The notes below the pieces were generated by a model. It saw only the letters and a program-made list of their open reading frames with translations, was not told the origin of the DNA and searched no databases. Made by a program: the position numbers and the translations under genes. A stretch of 64,000 nt of DNA. Origin: Anthracocystis setariae. Its lineage: Eukaryota; Basidiomycota; Ustilaginomycetes; Ustilaginales; Ustilaginaceae. The stretch spans positions 682,001 through 746,000 of the forward strand of contig CAKMXJ010000007.1 in NCBI GenBank assembly GCA_928724745.1, read 5' to 3'. This document shows, piece after piece, positions 51,404 through 62,399 of the stretch. Each line of letters begins with the position of its first letter. Position 1 is the first letter of the stretch.

Positions 51404-54400
51404 TCAGGAAAAAGGGACTGCATCGGATCCGGCGCTCGGCGGCTGCGCAAAGGCGAAGTGAGATGCTGTGACATCGTTGGCTTCGTTTCCTTCATCGCGG
51501 TTGCGCTTTCGTTTGAGTTCTGCCCTATAGCTGACAAGCTCGTCGTCGTCATCGTCCCCATATAGATCATCGTGACGGCGATGCGCGGCAGCCTGGAGAG
51601 GAACTGACACATAGCGCTGGGATATTGAATATTCCGATAAGCTGACCGCCGAAGCGGCTGGATGCTGACGATGGCTGGAGCTAGTATGAACGGGGCCATA
51701 CGCTTTGCAATTGAATTGCAAAGGTGATGCTGAAGTGGCATGCGTTTTGTGTCGGACTTTCTTTAAAGGCGGGCAAGACAGGTACTTGTCGGGCTCGCTG
51801 TCGCTGCAACTGGTGACACTGGTGGCAGAACCTGATTTTGCTACAGCCGCTGATTGGCTTGAAGCGACAAAGTCGACATCGACATGTCCAGCTGCACGTG
51901 GCACTAAGGAAGCCCCAAGGTGCCAGTTGGCAGAATCAAGCGAGAAAGAAGTCTCCACTGAGCTCGATGATGAGTCAGATCCGAGGCAGAAGGCTTCGCG
52001 CATGGGCTGTTGGGTTAGCTGAGCTAGAGTCTCGAGGATCGACATTGGCTCGTTTGACAGCTTCTCAACGCCCATTTTTACGTCGAGGTCGCCAACGAGT
52101 TGGTCAGACATCATGGATGATGAGGTCGGTGCGCCTGCATGTTCAAGTCGCATTGGAGCTGCTTGGTCAAGCATGTGCAATAGCTGGAGATAATCGACCT
52201 GGGGCGCATGGTGGCCAGGGTCCATCGATGTCTCGGGAACGTTGGGATGGGCGATAGGTCCAAGGCTGGTTGGAGTTGCATTCGACGTCAAGTACGAGTT
52301 TATCGTAGACTCCAATGGATCTTGTCCAGTCACCTTTGTGCCTTCAAACCCCGCCGCTGGCACGTCCCCTCCCGCCGTGGAACTGCCGAGACAGGAAGCT
52401 CCATTGCTGTCCACATCGCTTGACGGGCTCGGTCCCTGACCTGGCCAAGTGACTTCCGCGTCTCTGTGCAGCGGGGGGCTGGCCATTGGAATCTGCTCGA
52501 AAGCAAAGTTGCCTTGCCTCCTTACCTTGGTAAGCTTCTCCATCTGCTCGTGCGCCATTTGCGCCGAGGGAGATCTATCCGACAACTGTTCCAATGCCCA
52601 CAGACACTTTTCAATTCTTTGATGGCTCTCCTCCAACTCTCGCCATTTGAACAGCGAGCAATACCCATCATGCAGCTTGAGTTCGGTCTTGACGACTGTG
52701 GTGATGCTGTGCACAAGGATTTCGGACCAGGGTTCGGTGAGGAGGAGATTTGCTCCCGAGTCGCGCACGTATTCAAAGGTGGGCTCGAGGTGGTCGAAAG
52801 ATGTTGACTGGATGGCAGTGATGAGGAGGGCGAGGTCGGAGCATGCACGGTCGCGCAGTCGTGGGAAAATGCCGGATCGAGCCCGTTCGAAGCGCGCTTG
52901 CTTGTCGGAAGCGCCTGCCATATCAACGGTCTGCACCATCTCAACAAAGAGGAGGACGGCGAGATACCAGGGAAAAGCGATCAGCACGTACCAGGATTGA
53001 ATGGATACGGGCAGAGAAGCGTGAGCTTGGCGACAGCTGTCGATAAGGCGACCATAAATCTGGTTCCAATGGTAGATGATGGCCAGGCCGTTTTGAATGT
53101 TCTGCTCCACCGACTGTGTCGAAGCACGACGCCAGAACGACATTTGAAGTCGGCTGATCTGCCGGAACATGACGACTTTGACGGGAGTGGAGAAGACCAG
53201 TGTGGCAGCAGCTTTGCGCTCGTCGCAAGGCCAGGAAGTTGCAAACTCGTGCTGTTGCTTGCGCTTGCTGATATCGAGGATGTAGTCGTCCCAGATCCCT
53301 TTGCGGCTTGCCGGAGCAGCGGATGGGTCTGCGCATGCGACCTCGTGAGCCAGATCGGCTTGCGATTCCACGCCCGGGACCGACGACATGACTTCACTGT
53401 CCTCGTCGCAAACCACGGGTGGATACTTACGCAGCACACTAGTTTCGGTGTCGATAACGACGCAGAGCCAGTAGAGCATGTGATATGTGCCCTCCATGCG
53501 CGCAGCTTCAGCGGGCGTAGCGACGGTTCTGGTGGGCGAGGCGGTGCTAGCATAGGCGACCATGGCTTCAGAGCGTGGTGCTCTGTTCTCAAGGTTGGAT
53601 TGGATCTGGCTAGCCATGGTGAGAGCTTCAGGAGGATGCTCTTCGTCTGCATGAGAGGATCGAGGTAGAGAGCTTGGATGGTGGCCGAGAGGGTGTGAAG
53701 GAGAGGATGCGGAGGCCGACGCAGTGTTTCTGATGTCTCCCTTTTCCTTGACATTCGGCGCGTTCCAAGGGCTGATGCCGCGGCGCTTGCTTCCCTCGAT
53801 CTTGAACTTTATGCTGAGCAACTTGCGCATGGCAGCCACGAGGAGAAAGGTGCTGCCCTCTGCAGGCGACTGCCATGAGCTGGTATCGAGTGCGCAGTTA
53901 TCGCTGTTGAGATCTACATCAGCATGGTTGGCACGGTCGAGCACTTCCCTTGGCTTCTCGGTCCATGCAAAGATGATGAGTGCAAAGATGACACGGAACG
54001 AGTCGACGTTGGCCACCTTTTGCAGCTTGTCTCTGGCCCTTTCCCAAAGCGCCAGCCTGATCTTGTTCTCGGAAGATTTGCTGACTCGGCCAGAGGCGTC
54101 AACACTGGGCTTTCCAGCGAGTGTACCGATCCACTGGGGTCTCCACTGCGCTGCGAAGGCGAGGACGACAGAATGGAAAGCATCCATGACTTGCTTTTCA
54201 CGGGCTGCGCGACCAGAAACATGACCGAGAAGGCTGCTGGCGCCGCGATCAAGTTCGCAGATGCGCCAGTAGACGAGTTGCTCGCTGCACGCCGAAGAAG
54301 AGGCAGGTTGGTTGTGTTCGAGGAGCATGTATGGTGTGTTGGAAGAGGTGATCCAGCATCGAAGCGCCTGCTCTGCAGCACCTTCGTAGACCCTGATGAG

Positions 54401-54964
54401 ACCGTCATTGAGGTAGATGCGATCGACGGTAGTGGTGATGCGATTGGCAGATGAGGTAGGAGAGATCAAGACGGCGTTCTTGTAGGCGACTGCTGCAGCG
54501 CGCATTGCCTCGATGGCAGGGGCAGTGGGAGTTGGACACTGGGCAACATTAGGCTGAGATGTCGAGAGTGGCCATTGTGATTTGATTGCATGGAGATGGG
54601 TCAAGCTGACTAGCTTTGTGCTTTCAGCAAGTGGTGCATTGGGAGAGTTGACGTGATCATCTTGTGAGCTCGAGCATTTGGATGTGCCGCTGTGAGAAGA
54701 CTGGGAGGGATCTTGTAGCGGGACTACAGCTGTGTTTGTTGTTTGGTCGTGTGTTGCGGTGGCAGGGATGCCGCCGAGGATTGAGAGTACGTACTGAAAT
54801 GTGCAGGACTTTCCTTTCTTGCGACAATTGGAGCATGCGACTTTGTTGTTGATGGCCTCTGCAACCGAGTCATAGACGGCATCGCAGGCGCGCTTACCTA
54901 CGCGACATCGGTCGCAAGAGCGGTACTGACGCCGACGAGACTCTTTGGAGATTGTTGCGGGCAT
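51404..54964 (-). CDS. Zn2Cys6 transcription factor with AlcR-type zinc cluster
   Basis: 1186 residues from the ATG at 54964 (the longer frame starts at a TTG). The zinc cluster at residues 17-54 has spacing C-x2-C-x6-C-x16-C-x2-C-x6-C: SCDRCRVGKRACDA, a 16-residue loop, then ACSNCRKKGKSCTF. Most Zn2Cys6 proteins have a 5-9-residue loop. The 16-residue loop with CDxCRxGKRxCDA and CSNC...CTF closely matches Aspergillus AlcR, the ethanol-regulon activator. A fungal_trans-like middle region follows (RMEGTYHMLYWLCVVIDTET, KVVMFRQISRLQMSFW), then a long Ser-rich C-terminus. Target genes cannot be inferred. It converges with KRE6. Confidence 0.88.
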   Translation of the reverse strand: MPATISKESRRRQYRSCDRCRVGKRACDAVYDSVAEAINNKVACSNCRKKGKSCTFQYVLSILGGIPATATHDQTTNTAVVPLQDPSQSSHSGTSKCSSSQDDHVNSPNAPLAESTKLVSLTHLHAIKSQWPLSTSQPNVAQCPTPTAPAIEAMRAAAVAYKNAVLISPTSSANRITTTVDRIYLNDGLIRVYEGAAEQALRCWITSSNTPYMLLEHNQPASSSACSEQLVYWRICELDRGASSLLGHVSGRAAREKQVMDAFHSVVLAFAAQWRPQWIGTLAGKPSVDASGRVSKSSENKIRLALWERARDKLQKVANVDSFRVIFALIIFAWTEKPREVLDRANHADVDLNSDNCALDTSSWQSPAEGSTFLLVAAMRKLLSIKFKIEGSKRRGISPWNAPNVKEKGDIRNTASASASSPSHPLGHHPSSLPRSSHADEEHPPEALTMASQIQSNLENRAPRSEAMVAYASTASPTRTVATPAEAARMEGTYHMLYWLCVVIDTETSVLRKYPPVVCDEDSEVMSSVPGVESQADLAHEVACADPSAAPASRKGIWDDYILDISKRKQQHEFATSWPCDERKAAATLVFSTPVKVVMFRQISRLQMSFWRRASTQSVEQNIQNGLAIIYHWNQIYGRLIDSCRQAHASLPVSIQSWYVLIAFPWYLAVLLFVEMVQTVDMAGASDKQARFERARSGIFPRLRDRACSDLALLITAIQSTSFDHLEPTFEYVRDSGANLLLTEPWSEILVHSITTVVKTELKLHDGYCSLFKWRELEESHQRIEKCLWALEQLSDRSPSAQMAHEQMEKLTKVRRQGNFAFEQIPMASPPLHRDAEVTWPGQGPSPSSDVDSNGASCLGSSTAGGDVPAAGFEGTKVTGQDPLESTINSYLTSNATPTSLGPIAHPNVPETSMDPGHHAPQVDYLQLLHMLDQAAPMRLEHAGAPTSSSMMSDQLVGDLDVKMGVEKLSNEPMSILETLAQLTQQPMREAFCLGSDSSSSSVETSFSLDSANWHLGASLVPRAAGHVDVDFVASSQSAAVAKSGSATSVTSCSDSEPDKYLSCPPLKKVRHKTHATSASPLQFNCKAYGPVHTSSSHRQHPAASAVSLSEYSISQRYVSVPLQAAAHRRHDDLYGDDDDDELVSYRAELKRKRNRDEGNEANDVTASHFAFAQPPSAGSDAVPFS

Positions 54965-56102
54965 GGTGAGGGCGGCATAAAGATGATGATGGTGAGGTAG
55001 CAAAGAGAATGCGACATAGATACGCAGACATCAGATCACGGGTGTGGACCCTTGCAGCCCAGGTCTACATGAACGGACCGACGCTGCACAGAAGAGCCAA
55101 GGCATGAGCCGACTGAACGCTTTACCCCGCGTGTCAGCATTTCCCCACAGCGAGCGGCCAACTCGGCGGGGAAGAAGGGATGGCATGTGGGGCAGTGCAG
55201 CAGTAGACACACCAGCACGGACAGTGTTGGGATAGAGGGTTGGCCCCAAGAAGTGCGGCCACGGTGTGGGGAAAAGCGACCAAAAAGCGGCGCATAAACG
55301 CACCGAGCACCGAAACATGGCAGCAGAGCGCTCAAGCAGAACCGATATCGGGTTGTGAGGCAAACTGCACAGTACAGTACTGTAGTACCGAACTGGTGCA
55401 TGGATGCATGTCTTGTTGCGGAGTTGGATTCGGCACTAATAGGAACAGGCTTTTCCATGCTGTTGTTTTTCCACGTCGCACCAATCACAGAATGAGCTGG
55501 TCAACGTGCGACTCAAACGTGACCGACCTCTCGCAAACCTCCAAAGGCACTTCTAGTCGACATCCACAAGCAAGCAAGGGACTCATAAAAGACCAAGCAA
55601 ACATAACCCTCATTCCGGCTGTTCGCTCGTATCCTGGCGGCGGAACGCATTGACTCCGGTAGTGTGTTTTCTTGCCTCTATAATGTCGCTGCCTGTTCTT
55701 TCTCGTCCAAAGCTATTTTCCCAGATCAGATGGCTTACCCGAGCTCAATCGAAACAAGCCGGGTGGATCAATCTTGACAAGCGTTCTCGTCTTGGCTCTA
55801 TAAATGTTAGATTTTGTTGTGAGAGCGCTATTTCGTACATTTCGAAAATCAGACGCGCAATAATTTCGGAAGACGGACGAGGCAGTCCGGTCGAATTTTT
55901 TGTTTGGGTTTGGCGAGAAAGCGACCCTTCTGCAAGATACTTTACTCGATACTTTTGTCCCTCTGCAGTAACAACGCTTCCTCCGATGCTTGTGCACACT
56001 CCGTGAACGCAACCATCATCTATCTTGTCAGCTTCAACCTGAACCCGGAGCTTACCACCAAGCACAGCATCCTCCTCGTCCAAGCTCTCATTCGTCACCA
56101 TC
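54965..56102. other. Divergent intergenic region, zinc-cluster factor / LCP5
   Basis: 1.1 kb containing the 12-bp palindrome TACAGTACTGTA at 55373-55384. No gene recognised. Confidence 0.5.
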
Positions 56103-57374
56103 ATGGCCGCAGCTACTAAAGCGCCCCCTGTGGTGGCTTCATCCGACCTAGCCAATCTCTTTTCCACCGTACAAATGTCAGTCACCACTCTCAGCACAGC
56201 AGTCAAGGCGTTCGATACCGACGTTTCAGAAGCAGCATCCAATGATGCCATAAACAACCCTTTCGCATATCCTGATGGCATTTCGCTCCTTGCTGTCAAG
56301 AACGATGTCATGCTCGACTACCTTCACCATGTCGTAGCTGTCTGCATCACCAAGCTCTCTGGACGATCTCTGGCAACTAGCGGCAGCAGCAGCAGCAGCA
56401 GCAGCCGTGCCGCTGACCTGCAGTCACCTGCATCGCTTGTTCAGAACCTCGTCAAGCTTCGTCTCATGCTTGAGAAGCTGCGACCTTTGGAAAACCGACT
56501 CAAGTACCAGATGGACAAGCTTCTCCGCGCTGCCGCAGACGCTGACAAGGACGCACTCCTCGGTCGTACCAAGCCTGCACTTGTCGAACAAGACGTTCAC
56601 GGCATCGACGACGATCTCGCTTTTCGACCCAATCCATCCGCCTTCATGCAGGACAAGGCCCGCACTCTCTCCAAATCATCAAGAGCCAATTCGTCGGCAA
56701 GAACAAAGGCCCATGGCTCCTCCGACGAGTCTGAGTCGGACAACGAGCAAGGCGGAAAGACGGCCGTCTACCGTCCACCCAAGCTTGTGCCCATGTCATA
56801 CGACCCAGATGCGCGCACCAACAAAAAGGATCCACGATTTGCAGACCGCCCATCATCCATCACTCGAAACTCTGCCCTCCTCGCCGATCTCACCGCCGGC
56901 ATGTCCTCAAATCCCTACGAAGCTTCTTCGGCCGGTGTCGGGGTTGGCGGCCGTGGTCGTCTCGCGGTCAACACCTCTGCGCGTGCCAAGGCGCTTGCTC
57001 GAATGGAGGAGTTTGAAGAAGACAATTTCACTCGTCTGGTGATGTCCAAGAAAGATGCTCGCAAGCGCAGGAGGGACGAGGCCGACGTCGCGCTGGGCGG
57101 AGCCGGTCTCAGCTCGGGCCGCGATGGCAGGAGAAGAATTGGAGGTGGTATGGAGGAGGAGTTCGGAGATCTGCTCAGAGGTGCAGGTTTGGACGGCAGA
57201 AATGGCAAGAAGGCCAAGAAGGCTCAGGACGCCTACCACGCCCTTAGGACCAACAGCAAGGCTGGCTCAACACTGCACAGATCAAGGAACTCGGCAGCAG
57301 GCGCCCCCTCGGCTGCGGGTGCCAAAACCAACAAGTTCAAGAATCAGGTCAACCGCCAGTCACGCCGAGCCTAG
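56103..57374 (+). CDS. LCP5: Lcp5/neuroguidin family (U3 snoRNP, SSU processome)
   Basis: Nucleolar protein of the Sas10/Utp3/C1D family that works with U3 snoRNA in early 18S rRNA processing. 423 residues, one exon. The N-terminal helical domain carries GISLLAVKNDVMLDYLHHVV, LVQNLVKLRLMLEKLRPLEN and RLKYQMDKLLRAA, the family hallmark. The middle has YRPPKLVPMSYDPD, also typical, followed by ARALARMEEFEEDNFTRLVM-like sequence, a basic stretch (KKDARKRRRDE) and a basic C-terminus (NKFKNQVNRQSRRA). A poly-Ser run comes from an AGC repeat near 56386. Convergent with MRS6, 94 bases apart. Confidence 0.92.
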   Translation: MAAATKAPPVVASSDLANLFSTVQMSVTTLSTAVKAFDTDVSEAASNDAINNPFAYPDGISLLAVKNDVMLDYLHHVVAVCITKLSGRSLATSGSSSSSSSRAADLQSPASLVQNLVKLRLMLEKLRPLENRLKYQMDKLLRAAADADKDALLGRTKPALVEQDVHGIDDDLAFRPNPSAFMQDKARTLSKSSRANSSARTKAHGSSDESESDNEQGGKTAVYRPPKLVPMSYDPDARTNKKDPRFADRPSSITRNSALLADLTAGMSSNPYEASSAGVGVGGRGRLAVNTSARAKALARMEEFEEDNFTRLVMSKKDARKRRRDEADVALGGAGLSSGRDGRRRIGGGMEEEFGDLLRGAGLDGRNGKKAKKAQDAYHALRTNSKAGSTLHRSRNSAAGAPSAAGAKTNKFKNQVNRQSRRA

Positions 57375-57468
57375 CTCATTGACAACACCCTCCAACACAA
57401 TGCCGCAATTCAACCGCAGCTCGCAATTGAAGAAAATCACTCGCCCTTATGTAATAGTGTGTAGTGCG

Positions 57469-59471
57469 CTAACGACCATCTGCGTCTTCATCAGCATCGT
57501 TTGCGTCCCCATCTGCCGCAAAGAATCCTACTACTGCCTCTGTATCCTCTTTGGTTTCGTCATCATTTGTTTGACTTTCCTGTGTCACTCCATCATCAGC
57601 GCCACGTCCTCCTCGGCCCTGGTACTCGGCTGGATCCCGACCTCTTCTTCGCTTCTTGTCCCTGACCTGCCGCTCAACTGTCTGCTTGACCCACTCTAGC
57701 CTATCTTTGTGACAAGTTCCAGCTGATGAAGGAGCTCGAGTTGCGAGAAAGTCGTAATACACCTTTTCGGCGAGGTGTACTGCAGCATCGGTCAGACCGC
57801 AAATCGAAGTTACCGGTTGGTCTTGCGCTGAAACGTTGGCTGTGGAAGGCGGGGGAAACGGCATGCTGAACACGTCCGATTGTGCAACTTGGAGCGGTGT
57901 CGTTGGAATGAGTTGGCGATACGTCAGTTGGAGCAACGGCTTGATGGCTGGCCCCGCGCCTTCTCCTGGTGGTTGCGTCGAGGTTAGAGCCAAAATTTGG
58001 TCAAGAGCTGGTTGCAGAACTTCGAGCGCTGATCGTTGCGCGTCCGAGTCGGATGACTCTGTCTGTATGTAGTAAACATCTACGAGCAAGGAAAAGAAAG
58101 GTAACAGAGAAGAAGATGAGCAGCTCAGTCAACTACACATAGTAGACACTAGATATTGACTTTTTTCCATCAGTACTCACATTGTCCCTTGGGGCAAGAG
58201 AAAGTACCTTCGCCCATCATGAGCACCGTGACGGTATTGGCATTGCCACTCACCGAGTCAGGTGGGAAGACGACGAGACCTGTTTCTGGTGGCAAGGATG
58301 CTGTCGCGGCTTCTGCCTGAGACGAGGCGCTCTCAGCAATCGTCCCGTTGGCGGTCGGCTTCTGAGTATAGCTCGGCGTAAATTGGATAGGTCTGTCGAG
58401 AACCACGACCGCTTTGTGCAGTACAACAGGCGTTGCGACGTAATGTTGCTTCTCCCTGTCAAGGATCCCCAGCTCTTCGAACATTTCGTCACTCGAGATA
58501 ACACAGTCAGCAGTAACCGTATCTTGGATTCTGTCCACTTGGATCTCCCACTTGGTATCGCTCTGGGAGCGCTTGACCGACCGAATCTGGTGGTCGAGGA
58601 TGAACATGCCTCCCTTCACCGCCGAGGCGCGGCAGTATCCCTGCGCAAGTTCACCCGCTCCGCCGTATTGACCCACCAGATATGCCGAATTCCCGTACCT
58701 GCCGACACTAAGCATGTGGCTTTTGGCTCTTGTCATGGCAGCCTGCGTGGTGTCGTTGGGTGAGGCGCAGAGACAGACGCCGTAAGCGACCGCATCGATA
58801 AGATCTGCCGACATTTTATGCACGTCTGCAAGGTATTCGACGAAGGGCCGTCGTGCTTTGGTTGGGTCTTGGACAAGCTCCGCTTGCCAATCCTCAGTGC
58901 CGATATACATGAGAAGCTTCATCAGCTTCCGTTTGTCGATCAGAGACAGTGTTTTCGTTTTGAAGATGTCTTCTTTACTGGCAGGCACGCTCGTCAACGT
59001 GATCTTGCCGTCATCGGAACTTGAAGCCACGCAGGTGCGTTCGAGAAGTCGGAAGGTGGCATACGACGATACCTTGGAGTTGATGAGGCAGTCGATCGAG
59101 GGTCCTGTGGCAGGGAGCAATGTTGGTGCGAGCGAGATGGCGTAGTGTCGATCTAGAGACACCAGGGACTCAGGCAGCTGTGTTGGCTGTCCGGATGCCT
59201 TCGATTCCGATGGATCACTCGATGGGAACGAGAGCTGAGCGTCATCGACACGCCTCGTCTTCTGAGCAGCTTCGGACGAAGTTCGGACACCACCGTTTGC
59301 CCACTTGAGCAGTTCTGACAGCGTGAGACTCGCCCACTGATCTGCGTAGTAGTCGTTCTTGTCGATGTGAATCACCGAGAAGCCGGCCGATGCAAGGGCA
59401 GCAGAGACGATACTCTGCGTGAGACCTGTGCTCAATATCGCCACATCGTAGTGGGTCTGGTCCAGTGACAT
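57469..59471 (-). CDS. MRS6: Rab escort protein (Mrs6/REP, GDI superfamily)
   Basis: Presents new Rab GTPases to geranylgeranyl transferase II and delivers them to membranes. Two exons, 59471-58181 and 58079-57469 (intron 101 nt, GTGAGT donor), giving 633 residues. The N-terminus has the GDI-type nucleotide-fold start YDVAILSTGLTQSIVSAALA and IDKNDYYADQWASLTL. Further family motifs are SLIDKRKLMKLLMYIG, VEYLADVHKMSADLIDAVAY, MLSVGRYGNSAYLVGQYGGA, GELAQGYCRASAVKGGMFIL and, across the exon junction, FSCPKGQYVYYIQTE. The basic/acidic C-terminal tail is typical of REPs, not GDIs. It is divergent from AFG2, 165 bases away, with a shared short promoter. Confidence 0.93.
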
Positions 59472-59636
59472 GGCGTTGCGATGTACCCACGATCGCAGCT
59501 TCCTACAGAAAACGAAAGCGGATCCTAATCAGGTGTTAGGGAAACGAGGTGGTGTGGTGGTTTGAATCCAGGGTCCATAGCAACTCGAGTGCAGCGTGGC
59601 CACAGTTCCGATTTCCGACTTTGAAGCACTGAAAAA

Positions 59637-62399
59637 ATGTCCTTCACCTCCACTGTCACAATTTCACTCGATCCTTCCAGACTATCACCAAGGTCAACAT
59701 CTTCAACACCCTCCAGTCGCAGTCAGCCAGGCCAGATGAGCGGCGGTCAGCAGCAGAACGCTGTGCACAAATGTGCCAAGGCGTGTGTCGCTGATGCAAC
59801 CAAGGTCGCAAGCAGCTCGGCTCGCGGTAAGGTGTTACTCCCCGTCGATGTGATTCGCACGCTCAAGATGCAAACGGGCGATGCAGTACTTGTGGCCACC
59901 GAAAATGCACCTGAACCCCATTTCACGTTCGGAACGGTATGGCCCTCACTCGCACTGGAATCGGGCATGATCCGGCTTCCAGCTGCAGCACGACTTTCGA
60001 CCCTCATGCAAACAGGCCAGACTGTCTCCATCACCCCACTGCAAGCCACACAGTCGAGCGCTTCACTCAGAAATCCTCCCACAGCGGCGATCATCCAGCT
60101 CAGCTTTTCCTCGGACCATATGACCTCTGCGGCTGCCTTTCCGGGACTCGGTCGATCTGATCGTCAAATGCTCCTCGTCCACGCCAAGGAGTCTCTTACA
60201 GAACTTGAGTGCGTCTATCTCGGCCAGCAAGTCTCATTAAACTTTCAAGGAGGTCTTTACCACTTTACCATCACACATTTTTCCGATGTCGACGGACAGC
60301 AAGGATGGTCCGTGTCGCCCTTCTCCTTCTCCTTGAGCCAGACAGGTAATAAGGACCAGGCCGTGCAAGTGTGCCTCGTCGGCCGCCTTACCGAGGTCAC
60401 ACTGTCTGCTGATGCCGAAACCACAAAGAGCAAAGGCGACCCATCCACAGATGCAAAAGCAGCCGTGAAAGAAGACCCTTACTCAAAGCTTGGAGGTTTA
60501 GACCGCCAGATTGCAGAAATCAAGACGCTGATCGAGATGCCTCTCATGTCTCCCGAGATCTTCGTACAGTACGGTCTCAAGCCTCCGAAGGGAGTTTTGC
60601 TTTACGGTCCTCCTGGAACAGGAAAGACCTCGCTTGCGCGAGCGGTCGCTGCTGCGACCGGCTCTTCTTACCTGACCATCAATGGTCCAGAACTCTCTTC
60701 GGCATTTCACGGAGAAACCGAGTCCAAGCTTCGCAACATCTTCAGAGAGGCGAGACGCAAAAGCCCCTGCATCATCATCATTGATGAGATCGATGCTCTA
60801 GCTCCTAGAAGGGACGGCGGCTCAGGAGAAGGCACCAATGTGGATGGTGCGGGCGAGGTGGAGCGTAGAGTGGTCGCGCAGCTGCTAACGCTTCTCGATG
60901 GCATGGAAGAGGTAGATGCCGATGAAGACGATGATCTGCAGCAGGACGTCAACGGCAATGATGTTGCCTCGACTCGAAGATCGCAGAGCACAAAACCGAC
61001 CCCACGAGTCGTTGTTCTTGCTGCCACAAATAGACCCAACTCTATCGACCCAGCTCTGCGCCGACCAGGCCGTCTCGACCGCGAAATCGAGATCGGAATC
61101 CCCACAGCCGCTGCGCGGGCGGAGATCATTCGGACCCTCATCAGGCTTGTGCCGCACGAACTTGCATCAGAACAGATCGACCAACTTGCTGGTCGCACTC
61201 ATGGCTACGTCGGCGCAGACCTCTCTGCTCTGATCCGCGAAGCAGGAATGCGTGCCGTCCGTCGTACATTCGCTCGTCGTCAAAATGCTCACACGCAGCT
61301 CGAGGCCAACATGCAATCGCTCTCACTCAAATCTTCCGGCGCCGCACGCGTGTCCGAACATGAGCTCCTTGACAAAGTCACGGTAGCAGACTTACACGCG
61401 GCAATGTCTTTGGTCCGACCCTCTGCGATGCGCGAGGTCTTCCTGGAACCACCCAAGGTCTACTGGTCAGACATCGCCGGATCTTCCACCCCTTGTGTCG
61501 GTGGGTCTGGCGTCCTATCTGCAAAGTCAGTCCAGGCACAGATCCGCGAGCTGGTCGAATGGCCCATCAAGCACGCCGCTACCTTTTTTCGCCTCGGCGT
61601 CTCGCCCCCTCGCGGCGTCCTCCTGTACGGACCACCGGGATGCTCCAAGACTTTGATCGCTCGAGCTCTCGCCACAGAATCCGGCCTCAACTTCTTGGCC
61701 GTCAAAGGACCCGAGCTGTATTCCAAGTATGTAGGCGAGTCAGAGCGTGCTATCCGCGATACATTCAAAAAAGCAAGAGCCGCGGCGCCGAGCATCATTT
61801 TCTTCGATGAGATCGACGCGCTTTCCTCAAGCCGTGACGGCGAATCCTCTGGTGGCGATGCGCTCAACAGCCGCATCATCGCAACAATGCTCAACGAGAT
61901 GGATGGCATCGAAGCCATGTCTGATGTCATTGTCATTGGTGCAACCAATAGGCCTCAGTCCCTCGATCCAGCTTTGCTTCGTCCAGGAAGGCTCGATCGA
62001 CTCGTTTATGTCGGCCCACCCGACAACGAAGCGAGGAAGCAGATCCTTCGTTCAAGAATGTCCACGATGGCAGTGAACGTGGACGCCATCGATCTAGGTA
62101 TCCTCAGTCGTATGACAGATGGATGCTCGGGCGCCGAAGTGGTCTCAGTTTGTCAAGAAGCCGGCTTGTTAGCGATGGACGAAGATATCAACTGTCAAAA
62201 TGTAAGTCTAGCTTCTCCAACCGTTGCAGGTCGCAGTCATGATTCCTCTAACCTTTCCGGATCTCGATCTCATCCTCTGCTCACCTTTTCGCAGATCGAG
62301 CAACGTCATTTCGAAAGCGCTGCTTCTTCGGTCAAGCGCCGCATCACATCCTTGATGATTCGTCAGTACGAGACTTGGCGAGACACTCTTATCGTCTGA
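59637..62399 (+). CDS. AFG2: Afg2/Drg1-type AAA ATPase
   Basis: Hexameric two-ring AAA ATPase that releases shuttling factors such as Rlp24 from cytoplasmic pre-60S particles. Two exons, 59637-62201 and 62295-62399, giving 889 residues; the 93-nt intron (GTAAGT...TTTTCGCAG) is stop-free and in frame, so the unspliced reading also runs through. An N domain (~1-280) precedes D1 with Walker A GPPGTGKTS (~323), Walker B IIIIDEIDAL and RRPGRLDREIEIG. D2 has Walker A GPPGCSKTL (~664), where Cys-Ser is the Afg2/SPATA5 signature that separates it from Cdc48, plus IIFFDEIDALSSSRDG and LLRPGRLDRLVYVGPPD. The C-terminal helix is IRQYETWRDTL. Confidence 0.95.
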   Translation: MSFTSTVTISLDPSRLSPRSTSSTPSSRSQPGQMSGGQQQNAVHKCAKACVADATKVASSSARGKVLLPVDVIRTLKMQTGDAVLVATENAPEPHFTFGTVWPSLALESGMIRLPAAARLSTLMQTGQTVSITPLQATQSSASLRNPPTAAIIQLSFSSDHMTSAAAFPGLGRSDRQMLLVHAKESLTELECVYLGQQVSLNFQGGLYHFTITHFSDVDGQQGWSVSPFSFSLSQTGNKDQAVQVCLVGRLTEVTLSADAETTKSKGDPSTDAKAAVKEDPYSKLGGLDRQIAEIKTLIEMPLMSPEIFVQYGLKPPKGVLLYGPPGTGKTSLARAVAAATGSSYLTINGPELSSAFHGETESKLRNIFREARRKSPCIIIIDEIDALAPRRDGGSGEGTNVDGAGEVERRVVAQLLTLLDGMEEVDADEDDDLQQDVNGNDVASTRRSQSTKPTPRVVVLAATNRPNSIDPALRRPGRLDREIEIGIPTAAARAEIIRTLIRLVPHELASEQIDQLAGRTHGYVGADLSALIREAGMRAVRRTFARRQNAHTQLEANMQSLSLKSSGAARVSEHELLDKVTVADLHAAMSLVRPSAMREVFLEPPKVYWSDIAGSSTPCVGGSGVLSAKSVQAQIRELVEWPIKHAATFFRLGVSPPRGVLLYGPPGCSKTLIARALATESGLNFLAVKGPELYSKYVGESERAIRDTFKKARAAAPSIIFFDEIDALSSSRDGESSGGDALNSRIIATMLNEMDGIEAMSDVIVIGATNRPQSLDPALLRPGRLDRLVYVGPPDNEARKQILRSRMSTMAVNVDAIDLGILSRMTDGCSGAEVVSVCQEAGLLAMDEDINCQNVSLASPTVAGRSHDSSNLSGSRSHPLLTFSQIEQRHFESAASSVKRRITSLMIRQYETWRDTLIV

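Noticed and set aside
59637..62399. CDC48 as identity of the AAA ATPase
   Set aside because: The second Walker A is GPPGCSKT and the N domain differs; both point to Afg2/SPATA5 rather than Cdc48/p97.
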